In this document: positions 48,901-63,700 of the stretch, piece after piece | Layout of the letters: the number at the start of each line of letters is the position of its first letter | Position numbering within the stretch: position 1 is the stretch's first letter | DNA from: Amblyornis subalaris | Lineage: Eukaryota > Chordata > Aves > Passeriformes > Ptilonorhynchidae | Assembly: GCA_018881555.1 (NCBI GenBank) | Contig: JACAXG010000012.1 | Location: forward strand, 5,940,087-6,004,086 | Direction of reading: 5' to 3' | DNA length: 64,000 bases | Program-made: the position numbers and the translations under genes | The notes under the pieces: generated by a model | Told to the model about the DNA's origin: nothing | Database searches by the model: none | What the model saw: only the letters and a program-made list of their open reading frames with translations

Positions 48901-51900
48901 GAAGTTGGAACATGTACCACTTACTCAAGCCCTTAAAAAGGAAAAAAAAAAAGGGGAAAAAAAAGGCTGTATGTTCCCTTCATTATTTGCACAGGGTTTT
49001 GCATTTTTTTTTTTCCCCCAGAAGAAAAACATGTTTGTTCCTTTAGTTGTTTTCTTGGTTTATTTTCATTGTAGCTGTAATTCCCTCTTTCTGTTAATAT
49101 CCGAAGATCGTATGTTTTCTAAGAGAAGAATTTTTGTTTAACCTTTTCTTGGGTAATAAAGTTTGTTTTCCTTTGCACCATGAGGTCTGTCTTTTTTGCC
49201 AAAGGACATGTGATTTTCCCCTGGAAATTACAGAGAAACCCTGACTCTTCTGGGAAGTGAGTGAGTGAAGCCTAGTCTATCTGACATATTGAAATGGTTT
49301 TGCTGAACTCTTCTTCAGAATTATGCTCCATTTTATTTTAAATCTGCTTTAAAGCCAACATCAAACATTGCTTCAGCTCTTTTATTTCAGTTCACAATGT
49401 ACGTAGTAATTTGTAGGTCATTAATTCACAGATGCATATTTACAGATGCACTTGTATATCCTGTTACTCCTGCTGAAACTCCCTTACCATGTCATGGGAA
49501 AACTCTAGAAGGATTTGACCACTATTCTCTAACATGTTTCTGGAATTAATTCCAATACTTTTCTCAGGAAGAACTGGAGTTTGTTTTTATTTAAATTAAC
49601 TTTCTACTNTTATTCACAACACAGGTACATAAGCATTTCTTTCTTTTTTCAGGAGTTCCTCCTTTAGTCTTGCCAGACACAGATTTGACATAGACACTCT
49701 CTGTTCTCAGGGTGGTTTTATCTCCCAGAGTTGGATGCAAGCTGGATTTTGCAAAGGAAACCAAAGCCACAAATATAATGAAGAAAAGCAAGCAGCAGTT
49801 TTTTGTTCACCATGTACCCTGTGCATACCCATCTTATCCCAAATCAAGCAACTCAGCAGACAATAAAAGCGGATGTTGCCAGGATCTTGCTCAGCAAGGG
49901 CCCTGAGANGGCCAAGGTGCTTCTGCACTTCCCTGGTGCTGTTGCTCTCCATCTTGGTTGGGGATGCTCTGGAGAGAGCTGGCACCTCCACCTGGGTTTG
50001 GGTGCAGGCAAATTGTGTGTTTATCTTGTTTTGTATACATGACTACTCCTATCACTGAATTAGTTATTAAAATATTTAAGAAGAAAATAAAGATTGCATG
50101 CTTTTAGACTTGAGAAGGTGAAAGCTGCATTAAAAATATAATTTTATTAGAAAACAAAGATTTTAGATAGCAAAACCAAAATGATTCAACCCATTTTGAA
50201 TGGATCTGTATATCAAAAGGTAGGACTCATCACAAATGAAGAAAAACTTGCCTTAAACTGTCACTTAGTAATTACTGAGTATAAAATGTATGCACTCAGA
50301 TTTAAATAAAAATGAACAAGAAAGAGCCTGAGAAGCACCTCAGACTGAACCTCACTGTAATAGTCTATATACAAATAATTTTAGTATGATTGTGGTTAAA
50401 GTCTTTCTGCAGAATTAAAAGAAAACTGGTGTTAGCACCCAGCTAACTCACAAAGCAGAAGCCAACAGTGAAGAACTAAATCTTCATGACAGATGATCTA
50501 ATATATAGACTATNTGTAGGAGACAGTGGGAATTGGATAAGCCCATTCAGAGCCAAAATGAACACTCCTGAGGAAGCTTTTCTGGCTGACAGATGATGGA
50601 TACAGTGGCCTGATCCTTCCAGGAAGAACAGGTATATCCAAACCCTCCTTTCCAGACCTTCTGCATTCCTGGGCACTGCGGCCCAAAACCAGCACCTGCA
50701 TCTGTCTAGGTTGGAATCCCCCTGCCCAAGCATAACATTTACAATTCCACTTCATTCCAAGCTTTCCATAGAAGGTGTAAAGAAGTGCTGTAGGAGGCCC
50801 TGCACCTGGGTGGACATGTAAGGAATACCTTCTGTTGTTGGAGCAGCTCTGGCAGCTGCTGACCGACAGACCCTTGCTGTGATGGCAGGTCTAGCCTCTT
50901 ACTCCTGCAAAAAGAATAGCTGTGGGATATAAGGTATTTTTTTCATGTTGCTGGTGGTTTGTTGGTTGGTTTTCTTTTTCCTTAAAGGTAACTTCTGGCC
51001 TAGCCCCCTGATTCATACAAATGGTGGTCAACAACCTCAGTGCATATCAATGACAGAACTGATTTTAATAAATTATTCCAGGTAAGTACACATAAATGTG
51101 ATGTTAAAATGTCCTGGTCCTCAAGACTTCACTCTTGTTTCTTCATGCAGAATACAATTCTCCTAACCAGAGCTGGAAATAAAGCAGTTGACTGAAGCAT
51201 GTACGGCTCAGATTACGATGTTTGCCTCCTCCAGACCATGCCAAGGCAGATGGGAATCTCTGCAGTGGATCAGTCTATTAACTGTAGCACCACTATTTTT
51301 CCCATTTCACCTTTATTTAAAAAACCTTCTGTTGCCTTATCTGTGTACCCATAACCTAAAACCTGACTTCCTGAGGTAGGAAACTTACAGCTTCAGTGAG
51401 TGGCAGACTGTGAGACACAGTGTAGTCTGGGTGCTGCTGATGGGCAGTCAGGAGTTTGCGACAGAAAACTTTACTTTGAAAGAAGTTTTGATTATTTTTG
51501 CTTTATAAATATATATAAGTGCTAAATCTCATTCGCAGGCTGCTAAAGTGCACAAAAGGATTGTGGCCAAATGCTTTCTTTGTGCTTTTTGCTCTGGCTG
51601 AAACTCGTAAACAAGCTATAACCCTTAAAGTAAATTTTGGGTTACACATGCTGCAGGAGGTGTATACCTGCTCTGCTTTGAAACTGCAGACTATGAGAGT
51701 AGATGCTACCCTGATAGTTTTTCTCCTCTAAAAATTTAGTTTATTGTAGCTTAAAAGATTCAGCCTTTTATCTGTGCTGTGCTTGAAACATGTGATATTT
51801 CTCCCAGCAAAGTGAGCCATGGCTGAGGCAACAGCATATGAGAAGAAAATAAGTTTTGATCCAGCTGTCCTTANGTACTTTTGACAGTGAATTACAGCCA

Positions 51901-54900
51901 CCAGTGGGATGTGCTCAAGAACAGCTGAGGCTGCCTTACATCCTGTGAATGGCTAAAGGGCATAGGGGCACCCAGGCTCTTTCACGTAAGGGATAACCTG
52001 GGTCTCAAGCACTTTGTGTATCAGCTTAGGGGCCACCTTCCAGGTGACATGCCTGTTGGGCCAACACCTGGGCTACCATGGGAGAACTGCCACTAGTACA
52101 CCTCTCCTCCCACCACTGTCCCATTCTCTCCCAGAAAACACACCTGGGGCACAGTTTAGCTTTCTCCTCCAGGAGCTGGGCTGATGAAGCTGCCAGGTCC
52201 CTCATGCCAGCGGCAGGCTGCCAGGCACCAGTGCATGGCAATGCTTTCCCCACGCTGAATGGAAGGAAGAGGTGGTGTGTGGGGAACACCCAGTGCTGCC
52301 GGACCAGGGGCTTGTGGCAGCGTGCACACCCTGTTTCATGCAACTGGGCCATCGGGAGGTCGCTCACAGAAACTCTCACTGGGCTGAACCAGCAGCCCTT
52401 GCTTCTGCCGATCCCCCTTGTGTGGCAATATCCATGGTGTTGGATGAACCCCAGGTCTGGGACTGCTTTGGGGACTTATATGGTGTGTGCCTGACCTCAG
52501 CTCCTCTGGCTGTTCACCTGTGATTTTACAGCCTGCCCTTTCCACTGCCTCACACAGCCATGGAAAGCAGAAGCCTTTTTTCCCGAGGACTGTGATTTTC
52601 TGTCACCCATAAACACANGTCTTGCCACACTTCACTTGGGCCGCTGCTGCTGCTGCTCATCCCGGCCCTTCTAGAGAGGCTCCACTTGTCCAGTCCCTGC
52701 CTCTGCTTGGTATTTTTAGCCAGAGAGACTTGCTGGAAAAGGGCAGTCCTGTGAGCAGTTTCCTATGGATTTGCTGTAGGTATTTGTGTCTGCTGAGCTG
52801 CAAGCTCCATTTAAAACAATTTTTCATTAACAGGGCATTCAGAACATCCCTCTCCAGAGTGGCCTTTTGAATTTCTAGCATGGGGTGGGCTCTCGCTCCA
52901 CTGCATGTCTTATTGAGGTCATTAATAGGCCTCTTCCCTTTCCTGTGAAATGCGGGAATCTAATTTTCTGCCTTCTCTTCTAAATGGGGCAGAAATAAGT
53001 CAGAGACTCAAGAACAGCTCGGGAAGGAGAGGAACAAGGTGATGGTGAGCACAGATCCTAGTTTCCTTAGGAAACCAGCCCAGAAACAGGATAAAGGTAT
53101 ATATAGAAAGAGGCTTACAGTTTTATCTCCTTTATGATAAAGCAGTGCCACGGAAAGTAGCTGGGTACAGGGAAAGTGGCTTTTCAGGACATTAAGTTTC
53201 CTGCAGTGTCCAAGCAGGGACAATGTGTTTCTTAGCTGGGTAAAAGAGCTGTTTCAAAAGGCCTTTCCTCCCCTCCAAAGCCTCACAGCCCCTCCTGTGT
53301 TTCTGAGATCGCATCTGGAAGGAAACAAAAGATGCAAACACCAGACCCAGTGTGCTAACTGAAAAAGATATTTTTTTCAGTCAAGCAGATGGTGAATAGA
53401 AACCTGCCATAGAAACCAGCTTACGCAACCCTTCCCAGCCCGTGTGTGCCTGGTAAATACAAACTGCCAGATAGAACAGCGAGATAGAGCTGGGCACAAC
53501 AGCTCGTGCTATTAAAACAGTGAACCCAGGAGCATACAGAAATTTATAATGAACTGGCGAAGGACATGTAACAGTGCAAACGCAGTGATGTAATCCGAGG
53601 GCTGTTCCAAGACCCTACAGTTATGGCTTCTGTTCATTCGTATGGCCCCCAAACCCTATGAATCACCAAGAGCGATATGAACAAGCCCTCTGTGGGAGCA
53701 CGAGTCAGCCAGAGGTAACAGTGGTGGCTGCTGGAAGCCGCACAAGCTGCAGCTCGGCCGTAGGCACCGGAAGCCAGAGCAAGCCAGCTACCACCTGGCT
53801 CTGCTCCTGGGTGACGGAAAAGCTGTAGACGAAAAGATTAAAGATGAGGAGGCAAAGCTACGGGGAAAAGAAGAAGACAGTGAGACTGCAGAGAGCACGA
53901 GGCAAATGACCACTGTGAAGGTGGGGCTGCTCAGAGGCAGGTGTCACAGCACTGTGCAGGGAGCAATCCACAAAAGCACTTTTGGAGCACCCTGGTCCCG
54001 GGTGGACATCAGATGGCACTGACACCCAAGGAAGAGTACTGTTGGCTTGTCCTGACTCCTTCCAATAGGATGGCCAGGAGATAAGTGAGGATGAGGGCAG
54101 CTGAAGGAGAAGAGGCAGCCAAGATATTTGTCCGCTTCCTGTGTTATGACATCTTAGAAGTTAATTATGTGGGTTAATTGTTTACCACGAGGACCTGAGT
54201 TGTAAGACAGGATTTAATGTTGGATGGCAGAAAACTTCAGCTGGGATATTCAGTGCATTACATTAGCCACCTTCAATTTATTCAGGCTTCACCTAAAGAT
54301 TGTGGGTAATTCCGAAGATAAATGCTGTTCAAAACAGCCTGGTTTAGCTCACCCGGATCAGTTATTATGGGTAGGAAAATACATACNAAATTTGAATTTT
54401 CCAGATGTGTTAGAGGGTATTTTCTATTGCTGAGGTAACAGGATCCAGTCTGGCAAAGACTGGCATTTGTGCTTTACATGCTGTGAACAAACCTATCGAT
54501 TTTACTGCTGGTTTTCTAACTCTCACTTTTTTTTCCCCCTAGATTTAAAAACTTTTATTTAAAACAGTCACTTGAGCCTCTCACATGGGTTGCATATACT
54601 GACAGCAACTCTCCTGTGTCCACATCTTTCCTTATAGAATCTTATTTTTGATTGACTTTCATACAGCAGAAGCTCCCAGAGGAACTCGTTGAACCTTATG
54701 GGTCCTATCTTTTGACATAACAATTATTGCCTGATAATAGCACAATAGCAATAGCAGCATGTTTGGGAATCAACAGTGAAATACTAATGAATGTTAATAC
54801 ATTGTTTTAATTTACTACATTTGTTTTGTTGATGTACTTATTAACCTTCAGGTCTGTGGTTAATAAGGCATTCTATTTTAAGGTATTATTATCTGGGGGA

Positions 54901-57900
54901 AGAAGAGAAAAACAACACTGATGAAGTTAGACCATTTGTTCTTCATTTCATTCACATTTTGATTGCTAATTGACGGCAGATTTAACCACTGACCCATAGA
55001 CTGAAGGGACATTGATGTTATTTTAATAACACAGTGAGAGAGGTCCAGTTTTAAAAAGAGATAGCCTCGCTTATTTCAGCAGTACNAAGGACATTATGGC
55101 CAGGAAATGCCACCCATTGCACGAGGCAGCCCAAGGACTGTACTGGCCACACAAGCCCCACACTGTGCTGAGTGTGCATTCAGCAAAGCCAGTGGCCACA
55201 ATTGCCCAACTGCAGCACAAGAGCCAACAGCAAGTGGAACTCAAGGCTGTTCTGTAGTGTAGAGACAATCGCTTCCCGTGGGGCAAGGTTTCTTCCTCTC
55301 TGCTTTAAATTACTCCCTTCCAGTTCTTCTGCCCTTTCATGGTCATTCTTTCTGGCTGCTATGGCCGTACTGGTGCACGGCCCGTTCGTATGCACTCAGC
55401 TTGGTTCATTTAACTGACCTAAGATTTGGGAGTTCTCAAGAGAGGACAGAAGGATTTCACTGGAAAAAGACGTCGCCTTAAGGCTCCTTCCTCTCATGCC
55501 CTTTTCTAAAAATCTTTTCCACTCTGGATGAGAATTATGGATGTATATAAGGGATATATTTAGGAGTACAACTTTCTCTGACAGGTACCGAGATCAATGC
55601 TTCTAAAACATTCTGGCCTATTTGAAAGTTTCCCTCTCAGTGACTTTTATTGCCATGGTAAGGAAAGCAGCATCCTCATCTACATTAGCAAGGAAAACAC
55701 CCTGAAAAACTGGAAAGATGGAGCCTGAAAATGTAATTTTCTAAGCACAAACAGTGTGTATCTGCCAGAGGCCTTGCTCCACCTTAACAACCTTGATCAG
55801 CCCCATCTGTGACCCTACACCCCGCTTCCTGGGACCTATTTAAGCACAGTGAGGGACCACTGCTTAGGTAGTGCTGTAGAGTGTTGCTTTCAGCTCTGAT
55901 GGTTTTTGGCCTTTGCACTGTCCACAACCCTACACAGGAAGAAAGTTGAACCTCTCCAGTGCTTTGGAAAGGAAATGTAAGGTAAAGAACAGCTTCACAA
56001 CTTGGTTTCCTAAGTGAATCACCTTTCTTTACAGATATGAATCTTGCACTTTAGGTTTTGAGTTGTATACTTATGCTGTGTTATTTGAAACAGCTAAAGC
56101 ACACTGTGGTTGTATCAGAATTTGGATGACTAATACGCTTGAATTAACTTGGGGACCTCTCTTTGAAGCCTTCACTGTAATTCCACCAAGAAAATGCATT
56201 TGATGCTTGACTCTCATGTATAAGTGGTTCTTGGGAGAAAGTTATGCTTTTATTTCCCATTAAGATTTCTTTTAAAAGCTTTCCTTTCAAAGAAAGAAAA
56301 AATTCCTTGCATGTAGGGTGAGGGGAATGGATTTTATATCACTGTTTATTGAAGTATATATGCATATGAAGCAGAACCTGCTATTTCCAGCAGCTCTTAT
56401 AGTAGGGCAGCTGAAGGAAAGGGAAGAAAACAACAAAGGTAGGCGGGCATTTTAATTCATTTAATCTCTAAGTTGTTCTGGATACTAAATGTTCTTTTTT
56501 TCTGAAATAGAAAAACTATATTCCTGATGAATCAATTGACTCTGAAAGAAGACATTTCCCTTTTCCTTGTGTCTGTATTTGGGTGTTTCTCTTTAAGGAC
56601 CATGAATGCACACCCCTACTCAAGCAGCCCTCTGGGCAGAATTTGAATCCTTGTCTTAAGCTTAGAAACTCCCCCTCAAAGGCTGTTTTGAATAATAGCC
56701 TCAGATTTTACACTGAAACTGCAAAGTTCTGGGACAGGAACACACATTCAGTATTCATCTGTGGGCTAAATAATGTGCCTTGGAAATATTGGATCCCACC
56801 AGTCTTAGTGACTGTATGCATACTGAGATTTTTATTTCTGTTCACAAATGCCAGCAAGAGAATGAACATGGTGAAGCAGAACCACTTTATTCATTACACT
56901 GAACTCTCCTTTTGCATTATCCCTTCTCACTCCTGTTTCCTCTGAGGCAGCTGTTTATTATATACCCTGCTGGTGCAATTAATGAGAAAAACAAGTTCTA
57001 CTTATGCTGACTAATGCAGAAATCTCACAACTTTCCAACAGCCACAGCGGGAAGGAGAGATATCCATGTGCTTTTTCTCTTGGAACAGGCATAGCTGCAG
57101 CCTGAAAGGGTTGGCATTTGGTCTGTGCTCAAGAAGTCCATCTGAATCCACATAGGTTTCCTATGAAAAGCAGCTATACTGTCAAGTTACCATTCTTATT
57201 ATAAATGCAACCACCCTCCAAAAAATTTCATATTTAATATAGCTCTGAACAGGTAGAATTTGGTACAGAACACAACTCCAACATACTTAACCTATTTTTC
57301 CCCATAAAGTAATCTTTATATTTGCACAAATATTTCCTTTGAAGGTTTTTTTTTTCCCTTTGAGCCTTTTAGGTATGTGTATTATACAACTACCACCTCA
57401 CTCTTTTCAGAGCATGCACACAGTATGTTGCTTTTTCTTCAAAACCTTTGATTCCTTGGGAATTGTATTGATCCATGGAAGAAAAACATGTACGATTCAG
57501 TAGGGTTTTCTTGTAATTCCTTNTTCGTTTCCACCGAGATTCCAGTGCCTGTCTCCTACACAACACATTGAGCACAGGCTGGTACAGCATTCTTTCATCA
57601 CTGTTCAAAGTATCCTTCAGGTTTTTGAAGATCTGACCTGAATAAAGAACTTGCAGTGCAGTGGTGTTATTGATTTGCTCTATGATATGCCAGGTTGACT
57701 AGGGAAGCATATTAAGGGTGACTTCACAGCNCTTAGAAAATAGACAAACATATCAAATAGGCCTCAGAGAACACTAGAAATATAGCCCCGTGTCTATTTT
57801 CCCTGCTCTTAATTTTTCTTGTTATCAGGACTGGAATGCACAGGTCCTTTAACNGTGCTCTCTTGTGCACAGAATTGTTTGTTTTAAAAGTTTGACATAG

Positions 57901-60630
57901 AAACATTAGTTCGAATTCTTGAATAACTTTGAATAAGATGGTTGATGTGTGGATTTCAGTTCATCGCACTGCAAGGGAAAGGCATCTTAATGAAGATCAA
58001 AGACTTTTTTTTTTGTATTTTCTTATAGTCTGGAAGGAAGTGAGTGGTCCTAGTGTTCAAGACAGAAGTCTGCTTTTCAGTAGCTCCTTTGTGTGCTTGT
58101 GCTGCTCAGTAGTTTGACTCATCCCACTCCTTCTCCCTGTAAGAAAGTGTGTAGGAAAGGATTGATCACTTCCTTGGTTCTGCTGTGTAATAGTGCACAA
58201 GATGCTTGACTCTTACTTTTCTCACTAGGAGGAAAAATTTGAGCATAGCTCTAAGTACAAGACAACAGATGTTTGTTAAAAGCCAGCAAAAGGGTTTATA
58301 GCTCCACTAACTGAAATGGATTTATGCAGATTTAAACTCTCAATAATATTGATCTGGTGATCATATTGAGCGTGGGAAGTAACCAAGTGTTACAAAACAC
58401 AAACCAATATGACCAGAGTGATGTATTGTAGGCTGGAGTCATTAGAGGGCAAAAAAGTCTAGAAAAAAAAACTTTGAGTCTTATTATCAAGCAGACTGAT
58501 AAGGCTGTTGTCCATCAGAAAGAGATGTGACAGTGTACAGCAGCATTTTGTCATCCACACCTCACGAAAGTAAAACCTGTTCTTGCAGTCCTGTGACAAC
58601 TCTTCATCATTGCTGTATATTAAGAACAGAACTCACCCTTTTCACAGCTTTCGCCGGAATAGGCAAATAACTCTGAGTGTATTTATAGTCTCTTGAAGAA
58701 TACAGGCACTGGTATTTAAAGAGCAGTTGGTGATTCATGGAAAACTGATAAACATTAATTTCAAAACAATGGTATGGAACGCTCTCATTGTGCTCCCTTT
58801 AGCTGCCTTTTCTCCTATCTTGCCTCTGAGTCATACATCCTGAAACACACAGAGATCTTCCCTGCGGTAGGATCTATTTGTGTCACCTATATCAGTATTC
58901 TTTTTAGATTACTTGTTTTCTTAACATTGTATTTAATATGCCTGTGAAATAATAATTCTGTCTCCAAAAGATGAATTTGTGAACATCTCCACAGAGATGC
59001 TGGTAGACCAGCACCATCACAAAAATTGCTACTATGCTAAGTGACACCTGTTTTGGCAGTTTTACAAAGCTGTAGTAATTTTAGACAAGAAAATAACTTA
59101 ACCCTAGGTGGGTCTTTTGGTACTACAGCTCAGCAATTTTTTTTCTCTTTACTGTCTGTCTTAAATAAACATAAGCTGCCAGAATGGTCAAGCAGAATAT
59201 CTTTTAAGCATTTAGTACCGTGAAAAAGATGGTTGTATTCACTTGAACTCATTTCCTGAAACATTATATAACTTTTTGTTGAGCAAAGATAAGAGGCAAA
59301 ACACAGTTGGTACTAATCTCTCCTCTAAATTAAAACAATGAGGAGTTTGGCTCTACAGTAGAAAAGGGGGAAGTTAGAAACTGTAATTCTTCAATCCAGC
59401 CATAATTTCATCCTTTGAGTTGCCAAAGAGCTGTCACTAGCATACTCTTCTGAATAAGTGATTATAGGTGGGGAAACAGGGATTTAGAAAAAGGTCTGGG
59501 AGGACTTTTTTTATTGCTGTTTCAAAAAATGGAAAGAATTGGCAAGGATGTGATGATCTGATTCATGTGGGATTAGAAACCACCTTTGTGTGCTGCCTGC
59601 CCGGGAACCTGGGTCCCTGGCTGACGGATGAAGGCATCTGTGAGGGAACATGTGCAGACTGAGGGAATGTGGTTTTGGGTACTTTTTTGCCGTGTATTCT
59701 CTCTGGTGGTACAAAGTGTCCTTTCTGAATCTGGAAGAATTTTTTTGGACTCTGGATTTCCTGTGTGGTGAGTGAGTGCTCTCACTGCTAAACAAGGAGC
59801 TGCAAAGACCCTTCCCTGTCCTCTCTTCTGTGGTTAAGGCATAAAGTCTCTTTTGTGCCAAACCTGTTGGTTTCCAGCACTCTCAGCCTCATGATACAAT
59901 GCCTGTAAACAAAAGGTATGCTATGGCCTAGGATGAGTTTTTCACTTACTGGATGTTACTAATGCTTCTCTTGAGTCAGTCCCAAGAAATTATTTTCTCA
60001 GAACAATTTTAATCTGTTTTCTGTTCAAAATAGCTTCTGTGTAGCTAGTATAATAGTATCTAGACTGAATACGTTGAGATGTGATTGATATGGTTGTACC
60101 AATTAAGGATGTGGCTTTTCCCCACCGGCTCTATCAAGGCAGAGTAGCTTTCCGATAAAATATTTCCCTGAGAAGCACACTCAGAAATGCTAACAAAATT
60201 GTTAATAGAAAACTTAGCAGGATTTTTTGGGCTTGGATACTGGAGATAGTTGCATGCGAGTCCTAGATTGTGCTGTATTTGCATGAGAGGAGTCTGGATA
60301 GTGGCTCTTTCTCCAGTGTAAAGTTGGAATTGGCAAGGTGGGGAAGGAAGTTCTTTATTGAATATAAAACCTGTGGTTTGCTTTCAGTGTGGCGTTAAGA
60401 TCCCAGTAAACAGGAGCTGATGGATCATCTGTCTGCTGAAGCATGAGACTGGTTCACACCACTTGACTCAGGACTTAATGAGTAACTTTACAAATGTTAA
60501 TGAATGTAGAAATGTAGTCTTCTTCTGGGTACTGCTGTGGGCTGTGTTTGGCTGCTTGCTGCATCCAAAAATGTACCTGCAGAGGGTTAATGCAGTTCTA
60601 GCAGTGAGCTGTGCCTGTTAATTGCAACCC
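45972..60630. other. Gene-poor stretch, nothing supported
   Basis: No exon, RNA gene or CpG island is recognisable. Somewhat more GC-rich, purine-mixed segments occur at about 52000-52560 and 53650-54120 but carry no protein similarity in any frame. A-rich tracts appear at 48868-48965. An isolated 'agatcatagagtccatcc' at about 47617 resembles a CR1 3' end on the minus strand, too little to annotate. Confidence 0.55.
47446..47484. repeat. (AAC/AAT)n trinucleotide repeat
   Basis: AATAATAACAAC then ATTATTATT then AACAACAACAACAAC: an imperfect AAC/AAT microsatellite with an inverted ATT centre, able to form a small hairpin. Confidence 0.85.
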
Positions 60631-60639
60631 TTTGCCCTC

Positions 60640-60790
60640 CTGAGTCTGTGCCATTTCCTGAACTCGGATCGGAAATGACAAGGAGGTAATTGATTAAGTG
60701 AAAGCTAATTACGTTATTATTGTATGTTCACTGGTCAATAACATGTACTGCTTGTCATAAATAATAGTGTTGGAAAGGAATGCCTGGATC
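60640..60790. promoter_or_regulatory. Candidate conserved non-coding element with homeodomain sites
   Basis: The block contains GGTAATTGATTAAGTG and AGCTAATTACGTTATTATTG within 40 bp, then GGTCAATAAC and CATAAATAATAG. Paired TAAT cores at this spacing, in unique-looking sequence without repeat features, suggest a homeodomain-responsive element. This is inference from motif density only. Confidence 0.35.
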
Positions 60791-63700
60791 AATTCAATTC
60801 ACCCTTGACATCAAACAACCTACTTTTCATTTTTGCTGTGTGCATACAAAGCAGTAAGCTCATTCCTTCAGCTCTGTTATCTGGCTCCATGTCAGTGTTT
60901 GGAGGGAGGAAAACAGTGGGGCAGCAAGACCTGCTCAAATACATGCATGTTTGTTTGGAAGGAGAAGCAAGAATCCTGCTGCCCTTCAATGTGAATTGTG
61001 AAAGGGGTTATTTTTATCACAAAGGGCTTGCATAAAAATATATTTGTAAGCATCTCTATTGTTTGGGAACAATAGAATACAGCAAATAATGGAGGGAAAG
61101 TTATGAANGAATGGGTGTAGGTCTTATTTCTGGGCAAATTTTGGTCTTTTAAAGATATGAAACTTCCATTTCACAGCAGAAGAATGCTTTTTGTTAGGAC
61201 TTGCCTTCCCACAGCAAATAAAGAATCTGTCCCAGATCCTGTTGGTGATAGTTGATATGCTTTAATGACACCCGTAGCTTATGGACTCCGGCCACAAAAG
61301 AGGATTTCTTATGTTTTGGTGCAGAAGATACGAGGAGCTTATGGGTGCCAGTTACACATCAGTAGTATGCAATGATATTAAGTGGGGAAGTCTCTTGACA
61401 CGGGTGCTTTTCCAGCTTGGGAAGAGATCCTAGTTAGCATGACAATCCCGTGAAATTTCTCAAGGACCTGAAGTAAATAGCGTCTTCAGACAGTGCTAGC
61501 CACAGTCTACAAAATCACTTTGGATGTGTCAAAGTATAAAGTAAGGTACTTTTCTTTCCATACCACTTGTATTTTTTCCTGTGGGAGAAGTGAGAGCTGG
61601 CAAAACCATTTCTGAAGTTATTAATGTATCTTTTTTACTCATCCCTGAGTTGTCTTATCTCAGAGCTGAAGGGATCCCAACAGCCAGGCTGAAGGGTCAT
61701 AGATATTCTAGGATAAGGTAACCTGTTGCAGTAGCAACTCCCCCCTCTGCCTGCAGTGTAGGGAACACTCCCTGTCNTTTCCGAGCAATTTAAGTACTTC
61801 CACCTAAGTACTTCACATTATTTATACCTTGGGTAAAAGGTTCAGTATTTTGAGGGGGTAGGTGTGAGGTGGGTTTCCTAAGGGGTAACTGATAAGACTT
61901 TCAGTTTTGGAGTATGCTCAGAAGTTATGTGCAAGTACTCAGTAGGAGTTTTGGTCTCAAAAGCCTACAGCCTGTGAGATGGCTCTGAGGNTGTGAGGAC
62001 CAAAACCTTTCATTGGGCAGAAGTGTGAGAATCTCAAACTCACAAGAAGTCACCTTGCTTTTTGTCGATGTTGCTTACCAGCTCATTCTTGCATTCATTG
62101 TCATTAGGGAAATTCCCTTTTGTAATAGCCTCCCGTTTTGGCATTTTTCCCTTCGACTGTAATTTTTTCTTCACTATTTTTGATTCTTTTTCCTATTCTT
62201 GAATAGTTTTTCAGTNATTTTTTTCCATTTGTTTCCCCACATTCTGTATCAAAAGTTAACAGAATTATCATAGTTAGACTTTAATAGCCCAGTTAGTTTA
62301 ACAGCATGTCATTGTTTTCAGATGAAATCTGTATTTATATCATGATGTGTTGGACCATATACTAGTCCATGGTGGGTTATTTTCCTAAATAGAAGCACCA
62401 GTATCCTGCTGAGTTTGTTTTTGTCCTGTTTGTATAATGAAAGGTTAGGGTCCAAATAAGCTTTTTAGAGTTAGTTGAAACTGCTGAAGTAGCACAGATA
62501 GCCAATATCAGTGCCCTACATTTACAGGTGCCTGTGTGAAATNAGATATGCTGAGTCTCGAGGAGCCTTTTGCAACCTCCATAGCGTATTAGGAAAGCAG
62601 GATTGGATGTAGTAGGGCAAACTGAAGAGAACTTGTTAGTTGTGGGAAATGATGTTGTATTTCTTCTGGTCTCTCCTGTGTTGCTTTGACATCCTATTTC
62701 AGTCTAGGAATTGCTATGAGGACCTCAAAGGATTGTCCTANGTGTGTTTGCTGCCCCGCATCAGTTTCATATGGGGAGTTACTTGAAGTATTTTAGAGGT
62801 ATAAATTGGAAAAGCACTGCAGAAGAACAGGATTTCTGCTTGCAGTCATGTTTGGGAGTGATTGCAACCCCAGACCTGTAATAGCAGATCCTGCCCTGTT
62901 TGTTTATCCTTGAGGGGTTCTGATAGACCAGTTTGAGATACCTGCTGATGTCAGGAGAGGGTACAGGGGTGGTGCAATGTTCACAGTGCTCCCACAATAC
63001 TGGCAGTGAGGAAAGCAGGTGCATTTTGAAGGCATGGAGGAGAGGTTCATGCTAAAAAATGGTTCTCTTGGAAAAGAAATAAGTTAGCAANATAAAAACT
63101 TGTCTGCCTGGGAAAGCCAGTTGTACACTGTGTGTGTTTTAATGTTGCTTATATAATGCTCATCAGAAGCTAATTTTGATTAATGTAAATATAAGCAGCC
63201 TGTCTTTGGTTTGGAAGTGAATTCAAATTCAGTACTAAAATAGCAACATGGGTCCTAAGTGAATTTGTCTGCAGAGGCAGTGAAGTGGTTTAATGGAGCC
63301 ATTTCTAATCAGCTAAAGGTGTGAACCCTCCATGAGGAGAATATTGCATATAGACCTTCTTTACTAAATACAGAGATAAGTAAAAGCACTGGAGGCTTTT
63401 AGCCCGCCATTAGTAGGTCTGACCCTTACATCTCATGTACTCTTGAATTCACCTGATGTGAAAACCAAGGACTTTCTCTGCAATCATACAGAAGAGCTAG
63501 AATTTTAACACCCATTGTTTTCTCCTCATGGTGAAAAATGTCCTTTTGTCAATGAAAATAAAGCTTAAAAGTATTGTAAATGTACTTTTATCTGAATGTC
63601 CCAACTAAGAAACATGTACTTGAATTTTTAGGATCTGATGCACGATCAATTGTTGGAGTAGTTTATGTGCCGAGCTGAGCAAACTGTTTAAGCTGGGTTT

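Noticed and set aside
52020..52560. Higher-GC stretch with overlapping frames on both strands
   Set aside because: No CpG enrichment, no consistent splice signals and no protein resemblance in any frame.
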